64,000 nt of DNA from Tildeniella nuda ZEHNDER 1965/U140 (GTDB lineage: Bacteria > Cyanobacteriota > Cyanobacteriia > Leptolyngbyales > Leptolyngbyaceae). The DNA lies in assembly GCA_019358895.1 (NCBI GenBank), contig JAHHIG010000014.1, positions 92,285 through 156,284 of the forward strand, in the 5' to 3' direction. The position numbers and the translations under genes are program-made. Shown here one piece after another: positions 1 to 9,490 of this stretch; position 1 is the stretch's first letter; every line of letters starts with the position of its first letter. A model generated the notes under the pieces. It had not been told where the DNA came from and searched no databases. It saw only the letters and a list, made by a program, of their open reading frames with translations.

Positions 1-106
1 AAAAACAAAATTATCCTTACCCACTGATCCAAAGCTTTATTTCTTTGGCAGCGGCTTAGTCAATGCTGAGGCAGCAGTGCAGGAAGTGAAGCGATCAGTG
101 AAATGA
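1..106 (+). CDS. C-terminal tail of a possible subtilisin-like (S8) protease, partial
   Basis: The reading frame is open from the left edge and stops with TGA at 104-106. The visible 34 residues end in LYFFGSGLVNAEAAVQEVKR and three more residues. A Gly-x-Gly-Leu-Val-Asn-Ala-x-x-Ala-Val stretch near the C terminus is typical of the end of the peptidase S8 catalytic domain, where it follows the active-site Ser helix. None of the catalytic residues is inside the window, so the family call rests on this short motif only. The frame is too short to exclude chance. Confidence 0.4.
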   Translation, partial: KTKLSLPTDPKLYFFGSGLVNAEAAVQEVKRSVK

Positions 107-447
107 GTTTTCGCGACCACTGGGTTCCCCAAGGGTTTGCAGACTTTAAAGCCAAGCAACCAAGCATTCCATCATCTTTAAATGCGAGGACAAAAAAGGT
201 AGTGTCATCTGGTTTGTTAACGGGCAGTACCGTGATTACAGGAGGTACTGACTCCACTGCTGTAATAGGTGAAGTACTCCATTCCCTATAGCAGAAATCC
301 CTAAACCGTTTTCGCTGGTAGCAGGTTTAAATAAATGGAGCATCCTCATTCAAAACCTGCAAGATGTTAAATGGGTAAATGGGTTCTATCAAGATTCAAA
401 CTGGAAAAAGATAATTTTTAGACAACGAAGCGTAATCCAAAGAATTC
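107..447. other. Intergenic stretch without a convincing gene
   Basis: Two short overlapping frames on opposite strands (about 62-65 codons) are present, but neither has a ribosome binding site or a recognisable domain. The minus-strand frame has a GTG start and overlaps the tail of the gene before it. I see no repeat, RNA gene or clear terminator here. The stretch separates the plus-strand gene at the edge from the convergent parAB operon. Confidence 0.4.
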
Positions 448-1404
448 TTACAAGATCAATCCTTCCATCTCTTTCAACAAGGCTTCCAAACGTTCGAGTT
501 TTCGTTGATCGTCCCAAGCACTCGTTTTTTTAAGTTGGCGACTCACCGCATTGAACCGCTTTAAATACTCTAAATGCTTAAGGCTAGGATTCTGTGATTG
601 AGAAAGTTGTTTGATGCGATCGCGAATATCCCGGATCGAGAGATTCTGAGCAATCGTAGCCTGAAGCAGCTCTTGACGCTGCCCTTCATCCTTAACCCGT
701 GAAATAGTTTGCGCCTTGGTATACTCAATTTTTCCTTGCTGGAGTGCCTCAAGCACTTCTTCAGGCAGGTTCCGTAAAGGCAAGCGATGTTTCACAAACG
801 ACTGCCAACTCATTCTTCCAAGAGCATTAAATACTTCTTCTACAACCTCTTCTTCCTGAACCACAACGTTGTGGTTCAGATTTCGGGTTGACTCATTCTG
901 CATCCGATACAGAAGAGACACCGCTTCCTGAACAGATAACTCTAGTCGAATCGCTAGTAGTTGTAAGATCCCTTCCGTTTCCTCAACTGGGTTTAAATCC
1001 TCCCGTTGCAAGTTCTCGACCAGCGTGAGTTGAAGTGCTTGCTGATCACTTAACTCAAGAATAGTGGCAGGGACCTCTGCTAAACCCGCTCCCTGAGCCG
1101 CTCTGTAACGTCGCTCTCCCGCAACTAGCTCATACTCTCCAAGTTCCCCTGGCATAGGACGAACCAGCAGATTCTCTAAAATGCCGTACTCCCGTACAGA
1201 AGCAGTAAGCTGCTCCATTTTCTGAGGATCAAAGTAGCGTCTGACCTGCTCAGGTTTACGATGAATCTGAGCAATCGGCAAAAAATTCTTAGTCTCACTA
1301 GGCTCCGGCTGAGCCAATTCTTCAGTACTGGAACCGAATAGCCTAGTTAAATCAATACTTCCCCCGTAGGGTTTATCTTTTTTAGAAGCTTTGGATTGTG
1401 TCAT
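448..1404 (-). CDS. parB: ParB-family partition protein
   Basis: This 318-residue protein is the DNA-binding centromere protein of a plasmid partition system. The ParB N-terminal CTPase domain lies at about residues 42-135. It carries the hallmark GERRYRAA segment (about 95-102) and, further on, the VENLQREDLNPVEE signature. These are followed by a helix-turn-helix region and a basic C terminus (residues about 255-318). It is the second gene of the operon: its ATG overlaps the parA stop by four bases (ATGA), so translation is probably coupled. A perfect palindrome identical in core to one upstream of parA lies inside this gene and encodes a Leu-Asn-His-Asn-Val-Val-Val-Gln stretch. Length and motifs are normal for the family. 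Confidence is high. Confidence 0.93.
   Translation of the reverse strand: MTQSKASKKDKPYGGSIDLTRLFGSSTEELAQPEPSETKNFLPIAQIHRKPEQVRRYFDPQKMEQLTASVREYGILENLLVRPMPGELGEYELVAGERRYRAAQGAGLAEVPATILELSDQQALQLTLVENLQREDLNPVEETEGILQLLAIRLELSVQEAVSLLYRMQNESTRNLNHNVVVQEEEVVEEVFNALGRMSWQSFVKHRLPLRNLPEEVLEALQQGKIEYTKAQTISRVKDEGQRQELLQATIAQNLSIRDIRDRIKQLSQSQNPSLKHLEYLKRFNAVSRQLKKTSAWDDQRKLERLEALLKEMEGLIL
856..879. promoter_or_regulatory. Candidate parS site inside parB (24-bp palindrome)
   Basis: A perfect inverted repeat with half-site CTGAACCACAAC and its exact complement, no spacer. The central 22 bases are identical to the palindrome upstream of parA. Two identical copies flanking the parAB pair, one in the coding sequence of the partition protein, are what one expects of ParB-binding centromere/operator sites. 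The site differs from the common chromosomal parS. Function is inferred. Confidence 0.7.
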
Positions 1405-2231
1405 AGAAGCTCCAGCCCTTCAATAATCTGATTCATCGTTTTAAGCGCAGGGTGTTTTCTATCATAAAGTGCTAAGGGCAGATGCTCTTCTGAAGCATCT
1501 GCAAAGATTGTAGACCGTGCGATCGGGGGGTAAACTGTCGCAACTGCTGAAAGCTGTTCTTGGATCGCTGCCAATGTCCGCTCATCATGAGAATTTCGCT
1601 GATCATACATGGTTGGTATAAATCCAGCGATCGCAAGATCTCGGTTTGGACGCGCCCGCACCAGTTTAATGGTGTCAAATAACTGTTGCACCCCATTAAA
1701 CGCTTTGTATTGGGACTGAATTGGTACTAATACATGAGTTGCTGCAACTAACGAAATATAAGCCAAGTTACCTAAACTCGGAGGGCAGTCGATCAAAATG
1801 AAATCATACTGCTCTTGAACGGGCAATAGTGCCTCTCTCAAGCGAAAGTCACTCATCATGGCTGACATCAATTCACGCTCTGCTAAAGCAAGCCCCAAGT
1901 TAGCTGGAACCAAATCAACACCCGGTGTGCCATCTTCTTTCTGAGTCTGAGCATAAATTCCCTTATGAATGGGTAACGGCTCGTCGTGCAGAATCGCGTG
2001 GTATATCGTTTTTTCTAATTCGTAAGGATCAAGACCCATAAATATTGTGAGGGAAGCCTGAGGGTCCATATCTACTACAAGGACTTGATAGTAATCTCCC
2101 TTCTTCTTACTCCGTTTTTTAGTCTTCATATCCAACCGCTTACAACAAGCAATCATGTATCCAAGTTGATTGACAAGAGAGGTCTTGCCAACCCCACCAG
2201 CCTGATTAAACAAAGCAATAATCCGACTCAT
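1401..2231 (-). CDS. parA: ParA-family partition ATPase
   Basis: This 276-residue protein is the ATPase that moves or positions plasmid copies together with ParB. The deviant Walker A motif GGVGKTS is at residues 12-18, as in MinD/ParA proteins. VVDMDPQAS (about 53-60) and the Walker B region FILIDCPPSLG (about 145-155) are present. It has no N-terminal helix-turn-helix, so it resembles type Ib or chromosome-like ParA. It is the first gene of the parAB operon, with its promoter region and one palindrome directly upstream. That arrangement suggests autoregulation by ParB or ParA. All the key motifs are intact. Confidence 0.94.
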   Translation of the reverse strand: MSRIIALFNQAGGVGKTSLVNQLGYMIACCKRLDMKTKKRSKKKGDYYQVLVVDMDPQASLTIFMGLDPYELEKTIYHAILHDEPLPIHKGIYAQTQKEDGTPGVDLVPANLGLALAERELMSAMMSDFRLREALLPVQEQYDFILIDCPPSLGNLAYISLVAATHVLVPIQSQYKAFNGVQQLFDTIKLVRARPNRDLAIAGFIPTMYDQRNSHDERTLAAIQEQLSAVATVYPPIARSTIFADASEEHLPLALYDRKHPALKTMNQIIEGLELL

Positions 2232-2265
2232 TCAAGTTTTTCCAAGTATTAGAGTAAGTCAATTT

Positions 2266-2289
2266 TTGAACCACAACGTTGTGGTTCAA
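2266..2289. promoter_or_regulatory. Candidate parS/operator upstream of parA (24-bp palindrome)
   Basis: A perfect inverted repeat with half-site TTGAACCACAAC lies 35 bp before the parA start codon. Its central 22 bases equal those of the copy inside parB. Position suggests a dual role as partition site and as operator of the parAB promoter. The rest of the 2232-2509 gap shows no other clear structure. Confidence 0.72.
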
Positions 2290-2509
2290 CTGCAAAACAC
2301 ACTTTTGAACAATCCTGAAACGTCCCTTAACATGGGGATCATCAAAAATAGCAACAAAACTTTAAGCGAAGCCAGGTTCACTACAAACCTGTACGCAGGA
2401 CTGAGAACAGTGGCCAAAAAACCTCTTCGGGATTAGTCAGACCAAATATGCCTGATAAATAGTATGTATCAAGACCAGCTTAATTGAGCATCCATCTTTG
2501 AAATTCGTC

Positions 2510-3628
2510 TCATTTCAACTCACTGTTTTGGGGAGGCTCTTCACCAATCGATTGATAAAAAGCCCGTTCGGCCGCCGCACTAAGCGCTCGTTTTGCATAT
2601 CGCTTAAAACTTGCTTCTGATTTATGACGGGTCAGTGTCCGAGCATGAAGGCTTTCAACCCCCCGTAAGAGCAAGCCAGTCGCAAACGTGTGGCGTAACT
2701 GGTGAGGATGAACATTTAGCAAAGTCAGGATTTGTTTAAGTTCTGCCTCATTGAACTGTCCCCATCTATCCTGTGGATCAGTTTCTAGCTCTCCTTGCTC
2801 AATTCTTTGCCGCCGCTCTAATGCCAATTGAGCCTGCTCTGCTGCAATTTTACCCAAAGCTTTAACTGCGTAATATAACCCTTGGTATCCCAATCGCTGA
2901 CCCGCCCGGTTCCGCCCAATGGACAAAAACAGAGGGCTATCAGGCAGCAAATCACCCTCCTCAGAGCGACGTTGAACTAAATACGTGTTCAACTGCTCTC
3001 GCGCTTGACGACTGAGCGGGACTCTCCCCGTACTGTCATCCTTAGCTTCTCGAATCGTCAACCGGACACCATCGTAGTCTTCTACATTCAAATTCACGAC
3101 CTCTTCCGCCCGCAAGCCATGACTGAGAACCGCAAATAAAGCCCGATCGCGCACCTCCGCGTCCTCTCGTTCCTCCAATGCCAGGTACAGCGCCGCTATC
3201 TCGATTTCTGATAAATCCCTGGCTGGGGGCAAAGGAACCCGCTCCATCTCTACTGCTGTAGTGGGATCATGGGCAATTTGCTCCGGGTAAGCCGCTAGAA
3301 ACCAAGCAAAGAAACTCATTAGAGCCGTCAAGGCTCGATTAATAGAGTTGGGAGAAAGGTTTTTCCCCTGCAAATAAGCTTTGAACTGGGCAATCTGGCG
3401 AGGAGTGAGATCAGACCAGGCGCGATCGGTCCAAGCTAAAAACCGCTTCAATTCCCGTCTATAGGCTTTCTGAGTGTTGTCAGCCAGCGATCGCGCTTGA
3501 AAGAACTCCTCTACTCGCAACCAACGCAGATCCGTGAGTTCCGTTGAACGAGTTGGAACTGAAGTCTGAGAAGAAACTAGACGGATGGAGGGTAGCCCTT
3601 CTGAACCAGAAAACATGACAATCGCCAT
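2510..3628 (-). CDS. Tyrosine recombinase (integrase, XerC/D-like)
   Basis: This 372-residue site-specific recombinase probably resolves plasmid multimers or mediates integration. The N-terminal SAM-like core-binding domain (about residues 33-110) begins with FFQARSLADNTQKAYRRELK. The catalytic domain follows: the first Arg is in SHGLRAEEVVNL, the HxxR box is in HPHQLRHTFATGLL, and the nucleophile Tyr is in SFKRYAKRAL near residue 345. The usual LGH segment before the Tyr is replaced by LTRHKSEAS. The gene lies upstream of parA in the same orientation but with a 278-bp gap, so it may be transcribed separately. No recombination site is obvious nearby. Confidence 0.88.
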   Translation of the reverse strand: MAIVMFSGSEGLPSIRLVSSQTSVPTRSTELTDLRWLRVEEFFQARSLADNTQKAYRRELKRFLAWTDRAWSDLTPRQIAQFKAYLQGKNLSPNSINRALTALMSFFAWFLAAYPEQIAHDPTTAVEMERVPLPPARDLSEIEIAALYLALEEREDAEVRDRALFAVLSHGLRAEEVVNLNVEDYDGVRLTIREAKDDSTGRVPLSRQAREQLNTYLVQRRSEEGDLLPDSPLFLSIGRNRAGQRLGYQGLYYAVKALGKIAAEQAQLALERRQRIEQGELETDPQDRWGQFNEAELKQILTLLNVHPHQLRHTFATGLLLRGVESLHARTLTRHKSEASFKRYAKRALSAAAERAFYQSIGEEPPQNSELK

Positions 3629-3769
3629 ACAACAGAGGTTATCACTTTGAGTTTAAGACATTTTAAGTAAAATATCTAGACAATATCTTCTATACGACTA
3701 AACTACGACTACGTTCGGCGGGGTTAGGGTATACTGAATGAAAATCCTTGCACTGCGGGAATTTCACGG

Positions 3770-4567
3770 ATGCCGTCGCCCTTCCCTGGCATGAATCCCT
3801 ATCTGGAACAGCCAACCTTCTGGTCGTCGTTTCACACCCGACTGATGGTGGCGATCGCGGATACGGTAGCGCCCCAACTGCGCCCCAACTGTTACATTGA
3901 GGTTGAGACTCGCACCTACCAGGATCAAGAAGAACCCGAAGAAATCCTTGTGGGTATTCCCAATACCGCTGTCTTAGCTGCTCGGTCAATCGATCAAGTG
4001 GAGCCGTTGCGAGTTGAATCGGGTGCAACGTTAACTCAGAAGCGACCCCGCTCCATTTTCTTGCCCCAGCCAACGACCATTAAAGAGCGCTATCTCGAAG
4101 TTCGCGAAGTCGGCACAGATACGGTCATTACAGTGATTGAGGTGCTGTCACCCAAAAACAAGCAGAAGGGAAAAGGCAGAACGGCTTATGAAAACAAGCG
4201 CAGGCGAATTCTGGGCAGTCTCTCCAATCTAGTTGAAATTGATCTGATCCGGGCTGGCATCCCAATGACGATGATAGGAGAGGTGCAGCTGAGTGACTAT
4301 CGCCTCATTGTGAGTCGTCGTTCACAACGTCCTCAAGCTGACCTGTATGACTTTGACTTGCGTGAACCCATTCCCAGTGTGCCGCTGCCGCTAAGACTCG
4401 AAGATGAGGAACCGTTGGTAGAATTACAGGCAATTGTGCAGGGTGTTTATGATCGCGGCAGCTACCACGTCCGCATTGATTATCATCAGCCCGTCCCCCC
4501 GCCTAGATTATCTGAGGCGGATCAGCAGTGGGTCGATGCGTTACTTGCCCCCCTGCGAGGTGCGTGA
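3770..4567 (+). CDS. DUF4058 family protein
   Basis: This 265-residue protein matches the cyanobacterial DUF4058 family. It opens with the typical PFPGMNPYLEQPTFW segment and has the conserved VITVIEVLSPKNK stretch in the middle (residues about 118-130). The family has an Asp/Glu-rich core that recalls PD-(D/E)XK folds, but no activity is established. The start is chosen at the first Met before the family N terminus. It is the first gene of a three-gene plus-strand operon: its TGA overlaps the ATG of the next gene by one base. The 141 bp before it hold the divergent promoters of this operon and the recombinase gene. Confidence 0.85.
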   Translation: MPSPFPGMNPYLEQPTFWSSFHTRLMVAIADTVAPQLRPNCYIEVETRTYQDQEEPEEILVGIPNTAVLAARSIDQVEPLRVESGATLTQKRPRSIFLPQPTTIKERYLEVREVGTDTVITVIEVLSPKNKQKGKGRTAYENKRRRILGSLSNLVEIDLIRAGIPMTMIGEVQLSDYRLIVSRRSQRPQADLYDFDLREPIPSVPLPLRLEDEEPLVELQAIVQGVYDRGSYHVRIDYHQPVPPPRLSEADQQWVDALLAPLRGA

Positions 4568-5109
4568 TGGCACGTCCCGATCAAGAAAAATGTCGGCTGT
4601 GCTCCAAGCTTAACTCCCAGGAAGCGCAACAGCGTCATGGATCAGATGGAGACGGATGCTGGAATCCAAAGGTTTGCCATAATCGCCGTTCCTACTATCG
4701 CCACCGGGGAGTCCGGAACCATGTCCGCAAACAACGACGACGCGGACAGCTAACTGAACCTTTATCATCAGAACCGGGTGTTTCTGGGGTTGTACGAGTG
4801 GCGACACTAGACGTAATGGCTCCGGCCGTTCCTGCCGCTGTCGTTCACTGGTATCGCATGACCAAGGATTCACCGCTGCACGCCCTGGGCGCAGAACTCT
4901 GGATGGGGAACGATCGGGTTGCCAAAGTTGAACCCGTTCACTGCCTGGGACTGACCGAATTGCAGGTCAAAACACTGCTGGTTCGGATTCTAGATGTGTT
5001 TTCGCAGCACAGTGGTATGAAGGTAGAACGCTTTCGTTCCTCCGTTGAACTCCATCCCCATAACTGCCCGATTCGCCCCTGCCCACTCTATCCAGAGGTT
5101 AGGCTGTAA
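4567..5109 (+). CDS. Hypothetical protein with Cys-rich N terminus
   Basis: I do not recognise this 180-residue protein. The start is taken at the ATG that overlaps the previous stop codon (TGATG), rather than an in-frame start 39 bases earlier inside the DUF4058 gene. Residues about 8-40 contain CRLC and a later CWNPKVC, a possible zinc-binding arrangement. A very basic patch follows (HVRKQRRR), and then a mixed alpha/beta region ending with Cys-containing NCPIRPCPLYP. Its stop overlaps the next start (TAATG), so all three genes of this operon are likely translationally coupled. Confidence 0.6.
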   Translation: MARPDQEKCRLCSKLNSQEAQQRHGSDGDGCWNPKVCHNRRSYYRHRGVRNHVRKQRRRGQLTEPLSSEPGVSGVVRVATLDVMAPAVPAAVVHWYRMTKDSPLHALGAELWMGNDRVAKVEPVHCLGLTELQVKTLLVRILDVFSQHSGMKVERFRSSVELHPHNCPIRPCPLYPEVRL

Positions 5110-5798
5110 TGGAAGTGCAGCAGTTAGAGCTTGACCTCTGGCAATCCCTGGAGAAAGCCTCTCGGTTTCCAGAGACGGCGGATCTGCGATCGCTCTGTGA
5201 CGCGCTAGAGCAAACCCTATCTGACCAGTCTCTGGCAGAACAGTTGACCGTCGCAGGAGATGTGTTAGTGCAGCTCTCAGAGGTCCATGCCGCGCGGGCA
5301 AATCTCTTGATTTCCGGGTGGGAGCGTCGGCATAACCCGGCTGAGCCAGTGGTAAATCTAGAGGACTGTGTCGATCTGTTCGTCCAATCTTTAACGCTGG
5401 ATGTATCGGATCTGTTTGAAGAACCAGAGCCGATTCAGTACCCTGCCAACCGCAAGAAAACATCATCTCAGGAAGAGGGTTCGATCGTCGGAGAAGTAGA
5501 TAAGAATGCGTTGTTGGATTGGGTAGACCAAATGACAGCAGCGCAACCACTCGATGAGCTAGAGATGGCGGAGCAGATTCAGGATCTAGCACATGGAGAA
5601 AATGTAGAGGAGTGGTCGAAGGCGATCGCGAACTATCTTGACCAAACCAAATCACCAATTCGATTTTTAGAACTTCAACAAATGCTCAAATTGTCAATTG
5701 TCGAAGTTTGGCTGGGGTTGCTATTAGGCAACTTCAGCTTAAGGCAGCGAGGAGACTTTTATAGCAACCAAAGTATTTGGGTTGACAGCAACTATTGA
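5109..5798 (+). CDS. Hypothetical protein, third gene of the DUF4058 operon
   Basis: This 229-residue acidic, Leu- and Glu-rich protein has no motif I can name. It looks largely helical, with no signal peptide or membrane segment. The start overlaps the preceding stop by one base, which supports co-translation with the other two genes. The gene ends about 40 bp from the convergent helicase gene. The function is unknown. Its tight coupling to the DUF4058 protein and the Cys-rich protein suggests they act together. Confidence 0.6.
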   Translation: MEVQQLELDLWQSLEKASRFPETADLRSLCDALEQTLSDQSLAEQLTVAGDVLVQLSEVHAARANLLISGWERRHNPAEPVVNLEDCVDLFVQSLTLDVSDLFEEPEPIQYPANRKKTSSQEEGSIVGEVDKNALLDWVDQMTAAQPLDELEMAEQIQDLAHGENVEEWSKAIANYLDQTKSPIRFLELQQMLKLSIVEVWLGLLLGNFSLRQRGDFYSNQSIWVDSNY

Positions 5799-5842
5799 AT
5801 GCCGGATCAGTGCTGTACAGTTGTTATTTGGTGCAGCTTTTT

Positions 5843-8800
5843 CTATGCAATTCTAATCAGCATTTCAATTGAAGGATAACTATTGATTTGATCGATTAGT
5901 CTCACATGGCTTGCACGGGCTGTAATCTGTTTACCAAGTTGTAATTCCCTTGAAATAATGACTGCCTTTTCTCTCTGAACGTATCCAATTTGTTGCCCTT
6001 CAAAGGAAACACGCACAGCATTGGGATCATAAGGGTTATCGAGTTCTGCTTCTAAGGTTAAAGAGTCTCCTTCTCTTACTCTTGTTGCCACGACGATTCG
6101 GCTATCCATGTAAGGAATTCCCCGAACCGGAGATTCAAGCACTTGTGCTTCCTCCCGTATAAATTGCAAACTTTCATCCCCAATAACAATTCCATTTCTA
6201 ACCTTCAACAAACTACTACGCTCAAATGTGGAAATATTTAGCTCGTTGAAAATATAATCATTCGGCAAATTAACAATCCACCTAATAAAGTCGCCATAAT
6301 CTGAGGTTTGGGGAGAATATTCAGATGAATATACCTGTGCTAGTTGTAATGCAGAGTTTCTAGAGGTGATACCAAGGCTACTAGCCCAACATGCAATGAT
6401 GTTATCGACACCAAATTTTATCATTGAAGGGAGATGTTGCCATGAAATTGGCAGATCGCTATATTGTCGCTGCAACTTAAATGCCAAAATACCAAGAAAT
6501 CCGTTTATCCCCCAAGGAAGTTTATACGTGAGCCTATCTGCCAAATAACGGCTGAATGATTCTCCTTCAGTTGGATTCCAAAAATTAGTTCGTAGTTCTC
6601 GAATTGATTCACCACTTATCCATCTTGCCACAAGAGAAAATTCATTTTCAGGTCCACAATAATCAATCGTATCCAGTAACTTCATCTCCGGTAAATTTTG
6701 GCAAGCTAAAAAAGCTGATTGAACAAAGGTTTCGCTGTTATGTAACGGGTTGTCAACCACAGTCTGCAACTCTGAGCTAAGTTGCTCAAGAAACTGATTG
6801 ACACTCGCCTCAATGAACTGACAACTGGTTACTCTTAATCCAGTAGCAGCAAACACTTTTCTAAGTTCTCCATCTTCAACTTGATTAGTGATCCAGGTTG
6901 AAACGGTTCTAATCGTTGAAGTTAAGGGAGCACGATCTACATTTCTACGAGTTGTTTGAACTCCGACTAGGCTGTTTTCGAGAAATCTTGAGATACTAGG
7001 CTCATCCTGAGTATCAACCACTTCCTCAGCAAGCAAAGCTAGGATATGTGAGTCAAGGTAACCAATGAGATCAGTTTGACTAATTCGATGCTCAACTAAA
7101 GCCTGAAGCAGTTTAAAGAGAGCACTATCTACCTCTTCAAGATTGGCTTGATCTTGATACTCTCGAATCAATGCCTCATCATTCGGAGTAATTTTTACAA
7201 ATACGACTTGTCCCTCAGTCTCTTTTCCTGCACGACCTGCACGACCACAAATATTCCAAAAGTCTCGCTTCCTCAGTTTACTAGTGCGGTTAATGGATTC
7301 ACCATCATTCATAGATTCAACCCATCGCCGCTCTAGGCTATGAATGACTACTGTCTTAACAGGCAAGTTGACTCCCTGCCCTAACGTATTGGTGCTGACT
7401 AAAATCCCCAAACGATTTTCTCTAAATTCTTCTTCGATCGCTTGTCTCACTGCATCTGGCAATGGACCGTAGTGTAGACCCACACGGTAATGAAGGGCTT
7501 GAGTTAAAGGATGATCTTCTCCTAACCATTCGTTCGCTTCATGATAGGAGGCTAAGTTGGGCTGAGCTACATACTGAAAATCAGCACTAGGAAGTTCACC
7601 AGAGGCTTCAAGATATTTGAGTGTTGTCACAAGATTATTCAAAACATTTCGAGCATCATTAGTCTGGGCACAAAAGACGAGAACAGGTCCAGTTTTAGCG
7701 AGTCTCGCAGCAAGCATTGCTGTAGTCTGACTTTTATTCTTGATATTTGCTGGCCAACTTTTTCTCTGTTGTCTTCCAGTCGGAGTTCGTTCACCTGTAT
7801 TATATTGCTTTTGCTGAATAAAATTTGGAACCCAAGGTTGGCGTCCGCCCGTTAGTGAAGGTAAATTGAGATATTGAATTTCACCATTGCTAGCTGAACG
7901 CCATTCAAACTTTGCAATAACTTGACGTGAAGGACGTTCAGACGGCCTAATTCGTAATGGTTCTTGCGGTCTATTACATAACCAGCTCACAAAATCTTCG
8001 GCATTGACCTCGGGCATAACCGCAGATAGAAAAATAAATCGGCTCTGCGGAAGTTTAGCCTTAAGCCGTGTCATTAATAACTCAAGAAGAACTCCTCTGC
8101 CAAGCGTTTCTTGTTCATGTAGTTCTTCTAAGAGTGTTTTCCCTTCAGCTATCTCTTCAGATGAAGGAATTCCTTCATCAATCATGTGTCCTTCATCCAC
8201 AATAATTGTGGCTAAACCCTCAAAGTAATCTGGTTTAGTTCTTAATAGTAGCTCTACCTTTTCAGGCGTAGTTACAAGAACATGAGCTTGAGTTAACAGA
8301 AAATTTTGGAATGTATCAAACTCAAACCCGCCAATAAGAGTAGATACTCGATAGCCAATTTTACCGAGTACATTTGATAGATGGCTTTGAATCTCGTTGA
8401 CTAATGCACGATATGGAGCGATATAAAGGCATCGAGATTCAGGACGGCTAGTCAAGGCTGCTAAAATGGCTAACTCAGCAATGAATGTCTTACCAGCACT
8501 AGTCGGCATTTGTACCACAAAACTATCATCACTTGTGAGTAAGTGATTTTGAATAGCTTTCAGTTGAGATGACCAAAATTCAACGATCGATTTCTCTAGA
8601 GCAAGATTTCTAAGGTAGAAACGCCACACCGGATCTTGCAATAAACCACCCGCGTACTCATGTACGCTATTCCATGTGGAGCGTTCACGGAATAAGTCAA
8701 GACTTGCTGCGAGTTCTGAAACGATTACTCCCAGTGTTGCGTCACCTGCTTTAACAAAGTTTTTTTGGCTTTTCTGAAATTTTTCTTTGCAAGTATCAAG

Positions 8801-9490
8801 AAGTTCAAAATTACCATTAAGGCAATATTGAGAAAAATCCCCCAAGGATCGATGGAAAAAAGCATGAGCAGCTAGAGCAAAAACATCATTGAGTGGAAAT
8901 CCTGCTTCCTCCGCCTGTTGAGTAATAGCAGTTTGGCTAGCACTAATCCGAACAAGCGCACGATTTGAAATCTCTTGAATCTGCTTAACCTCTCGGCGCA
9001 AAAACTTGATCAAGGCTTGCCTAAAAAATTTTACCAATTCAGCATCTACTCCTCCCTCGCCTGATGGCGGATTCTGCTGCAAATTCAAGAACCTAGTTTC
9101 AACAAGCTTACTAATACAGAATGCATTTGCCTGATATCCGGCAATGTTATAACAAATTGCTGCATTTAATAGTAAAATCTCTTGATCCTTTAATTCGGCA
9201 AATTTGGCAAGGAATTCAAAAGCTTGAGCAGCAGTTTTAATGTTTTGCAATAAACTAGTTCTATCCCCAAATCTTTCGTTCAGTAGCAATATACTTTCTG
9301 AAAATAGATATTCACAAGATTGCCAAATTTGTTTGGCATCAAAAGTAAATTGAGTGGTAGATTGTTCGGGGACAAACTCTTGTTGAATCGCCCGTGCTCG
9401 AACTTGAGATAAGTTGTTCCTAAAAATTGAATCCGTGCTTAACTCATCAAGGCTATTGGAGGTGTTTTCTAAAAACGTTTGCTTATCCAT
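5843..9490 (-). CDS. hamB: Ski2-like SF2 helicase with HIRAN domain (HamB-like)
   Basis: This large helicase (about 1215 residues) has an N-terminal helical region of about 300 residues and then the two RecA-like domains. Motif I is MPTSAGKTF near residue 330, the DEGH box is near 432, and a helicase C domain carries STNTLGQGVNLP and CGRAGRAGK. After a long helical middle part the protein ends in a HIRAN-like domain (about 1130-1215) containing NPYDPNAVRV and IGYVQRE. The start at MDKQTF is preferred because its ATG overlaps the hamA stop by 8 bases. An upstream in-frame Met would overlap by 56. Together with the DUF1837-like gene before it, it matches the Hachiman anti-phage system, in which the helicase senses DNA and restrains the nuclease. 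The Hachiman assignment is an inference; the helicase call is firm. Confidence 0.72.
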   Translation of the reverse strand: MDKQTFLENTSNSLDELSTDSIFRNNLSQVRARAIQQEFVPEQSTTQFTFDAKQIWQSCEYLFSESILLLNERFGDRTSLLQNIKTAAQAFEFLAKFAELKDQEILLLNAAICYNIAGYQANAFCISKLVETRFLNLQQNPPSGEGGVDAELVKFFRQALIKFLRREVKQIQEISNRALVRISASQTAITQQAEEAGFPLNDVFALAAHAFFHRSLGDFSQYCLNGNFELLDTCKEKFQKSQKNFVKAGDATLGVIVSELAASLDLFRERSTWNSVHEYAGGLLQDPVWRFYLRNLALEKSIVEFWSSQLKAIQNHLLTSDDSFVVQMPTSAGKTFIAELAILAALTSRPESRCLYIAPYRALVNEIQSHLSNVLGKIGYRVSTLIGGFEFDTFQNFLLTQAHVLVTTPEKVELLLRTKPDYFEGLATIIVDEGHMIDEGIPSSEEIAEGKTLLEELHEQETLGRGVLLELLMTRLKAKLPQSRFIFLSAVMPEVNAEDFVSWLCNRPQEPLRIRPSERPSRQVIAKFEWRSASNGEIQYLNLPSLTGGRQPWVPNFIQQKQYNTGERTPTGRQQRKSWPANIKNKSQTTAMLAARLAKTGPVLVFCAQTNDARNVLNNLVTTLKYLEASGELPSADFQYVAQPNLASYHEANEWLGEDHPLTQALHYRVGLHYGPLPDAVRQAIEEEFRENRLGILVSTNTLGQGVNLPVKTVVIHSLERRWVESMNDGESINRTSKLRKRDFWNICGRAGRAGKETEGQVVFVKITPNDEALIREYQDQANLEEVDSALFKLLQALVEHRISQTDLIGYLDSHILALLAEEVVDTQDEPSISRFLENSLVGVQTTRRNVDRAPLTSTIRTVSTWITNQVEDGELRKVFAATGLRVTSCQFIEASVNQFLEQLSSELQTVVDNPLHNSETFVQSAFLACQNLPEMKLLDTIDYCGPENEFSLVARWISGESIRELRTNFWNPTEGESFSRYLADRLTYKLPWGINGFLGILAFKLQRQYSDLPISWQHLPSMIKFGVDNIIACWASSLGITSRNSALQLAQVYSSEYSPQTSDYGDFIRWIVNLPNDYIFNELNISTFERSSLLKVRNGIVIGDESLQFIREEAQVLESPVRGIPYMDSRIVVATRVREGDSLTLEAELDNPYDPNAVRVSFEGQQIGYVQREKAVIISRELQLGKQITARASHVRLIDQINSYPSIEMLIRIA

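Noticed and set aside
60..291. Two short overlapping frames on opposite strands at the left edge
   Set aside because: No ribosome binding site, no domain, and one overlaps the end of the preceding gene; kept as intergenic
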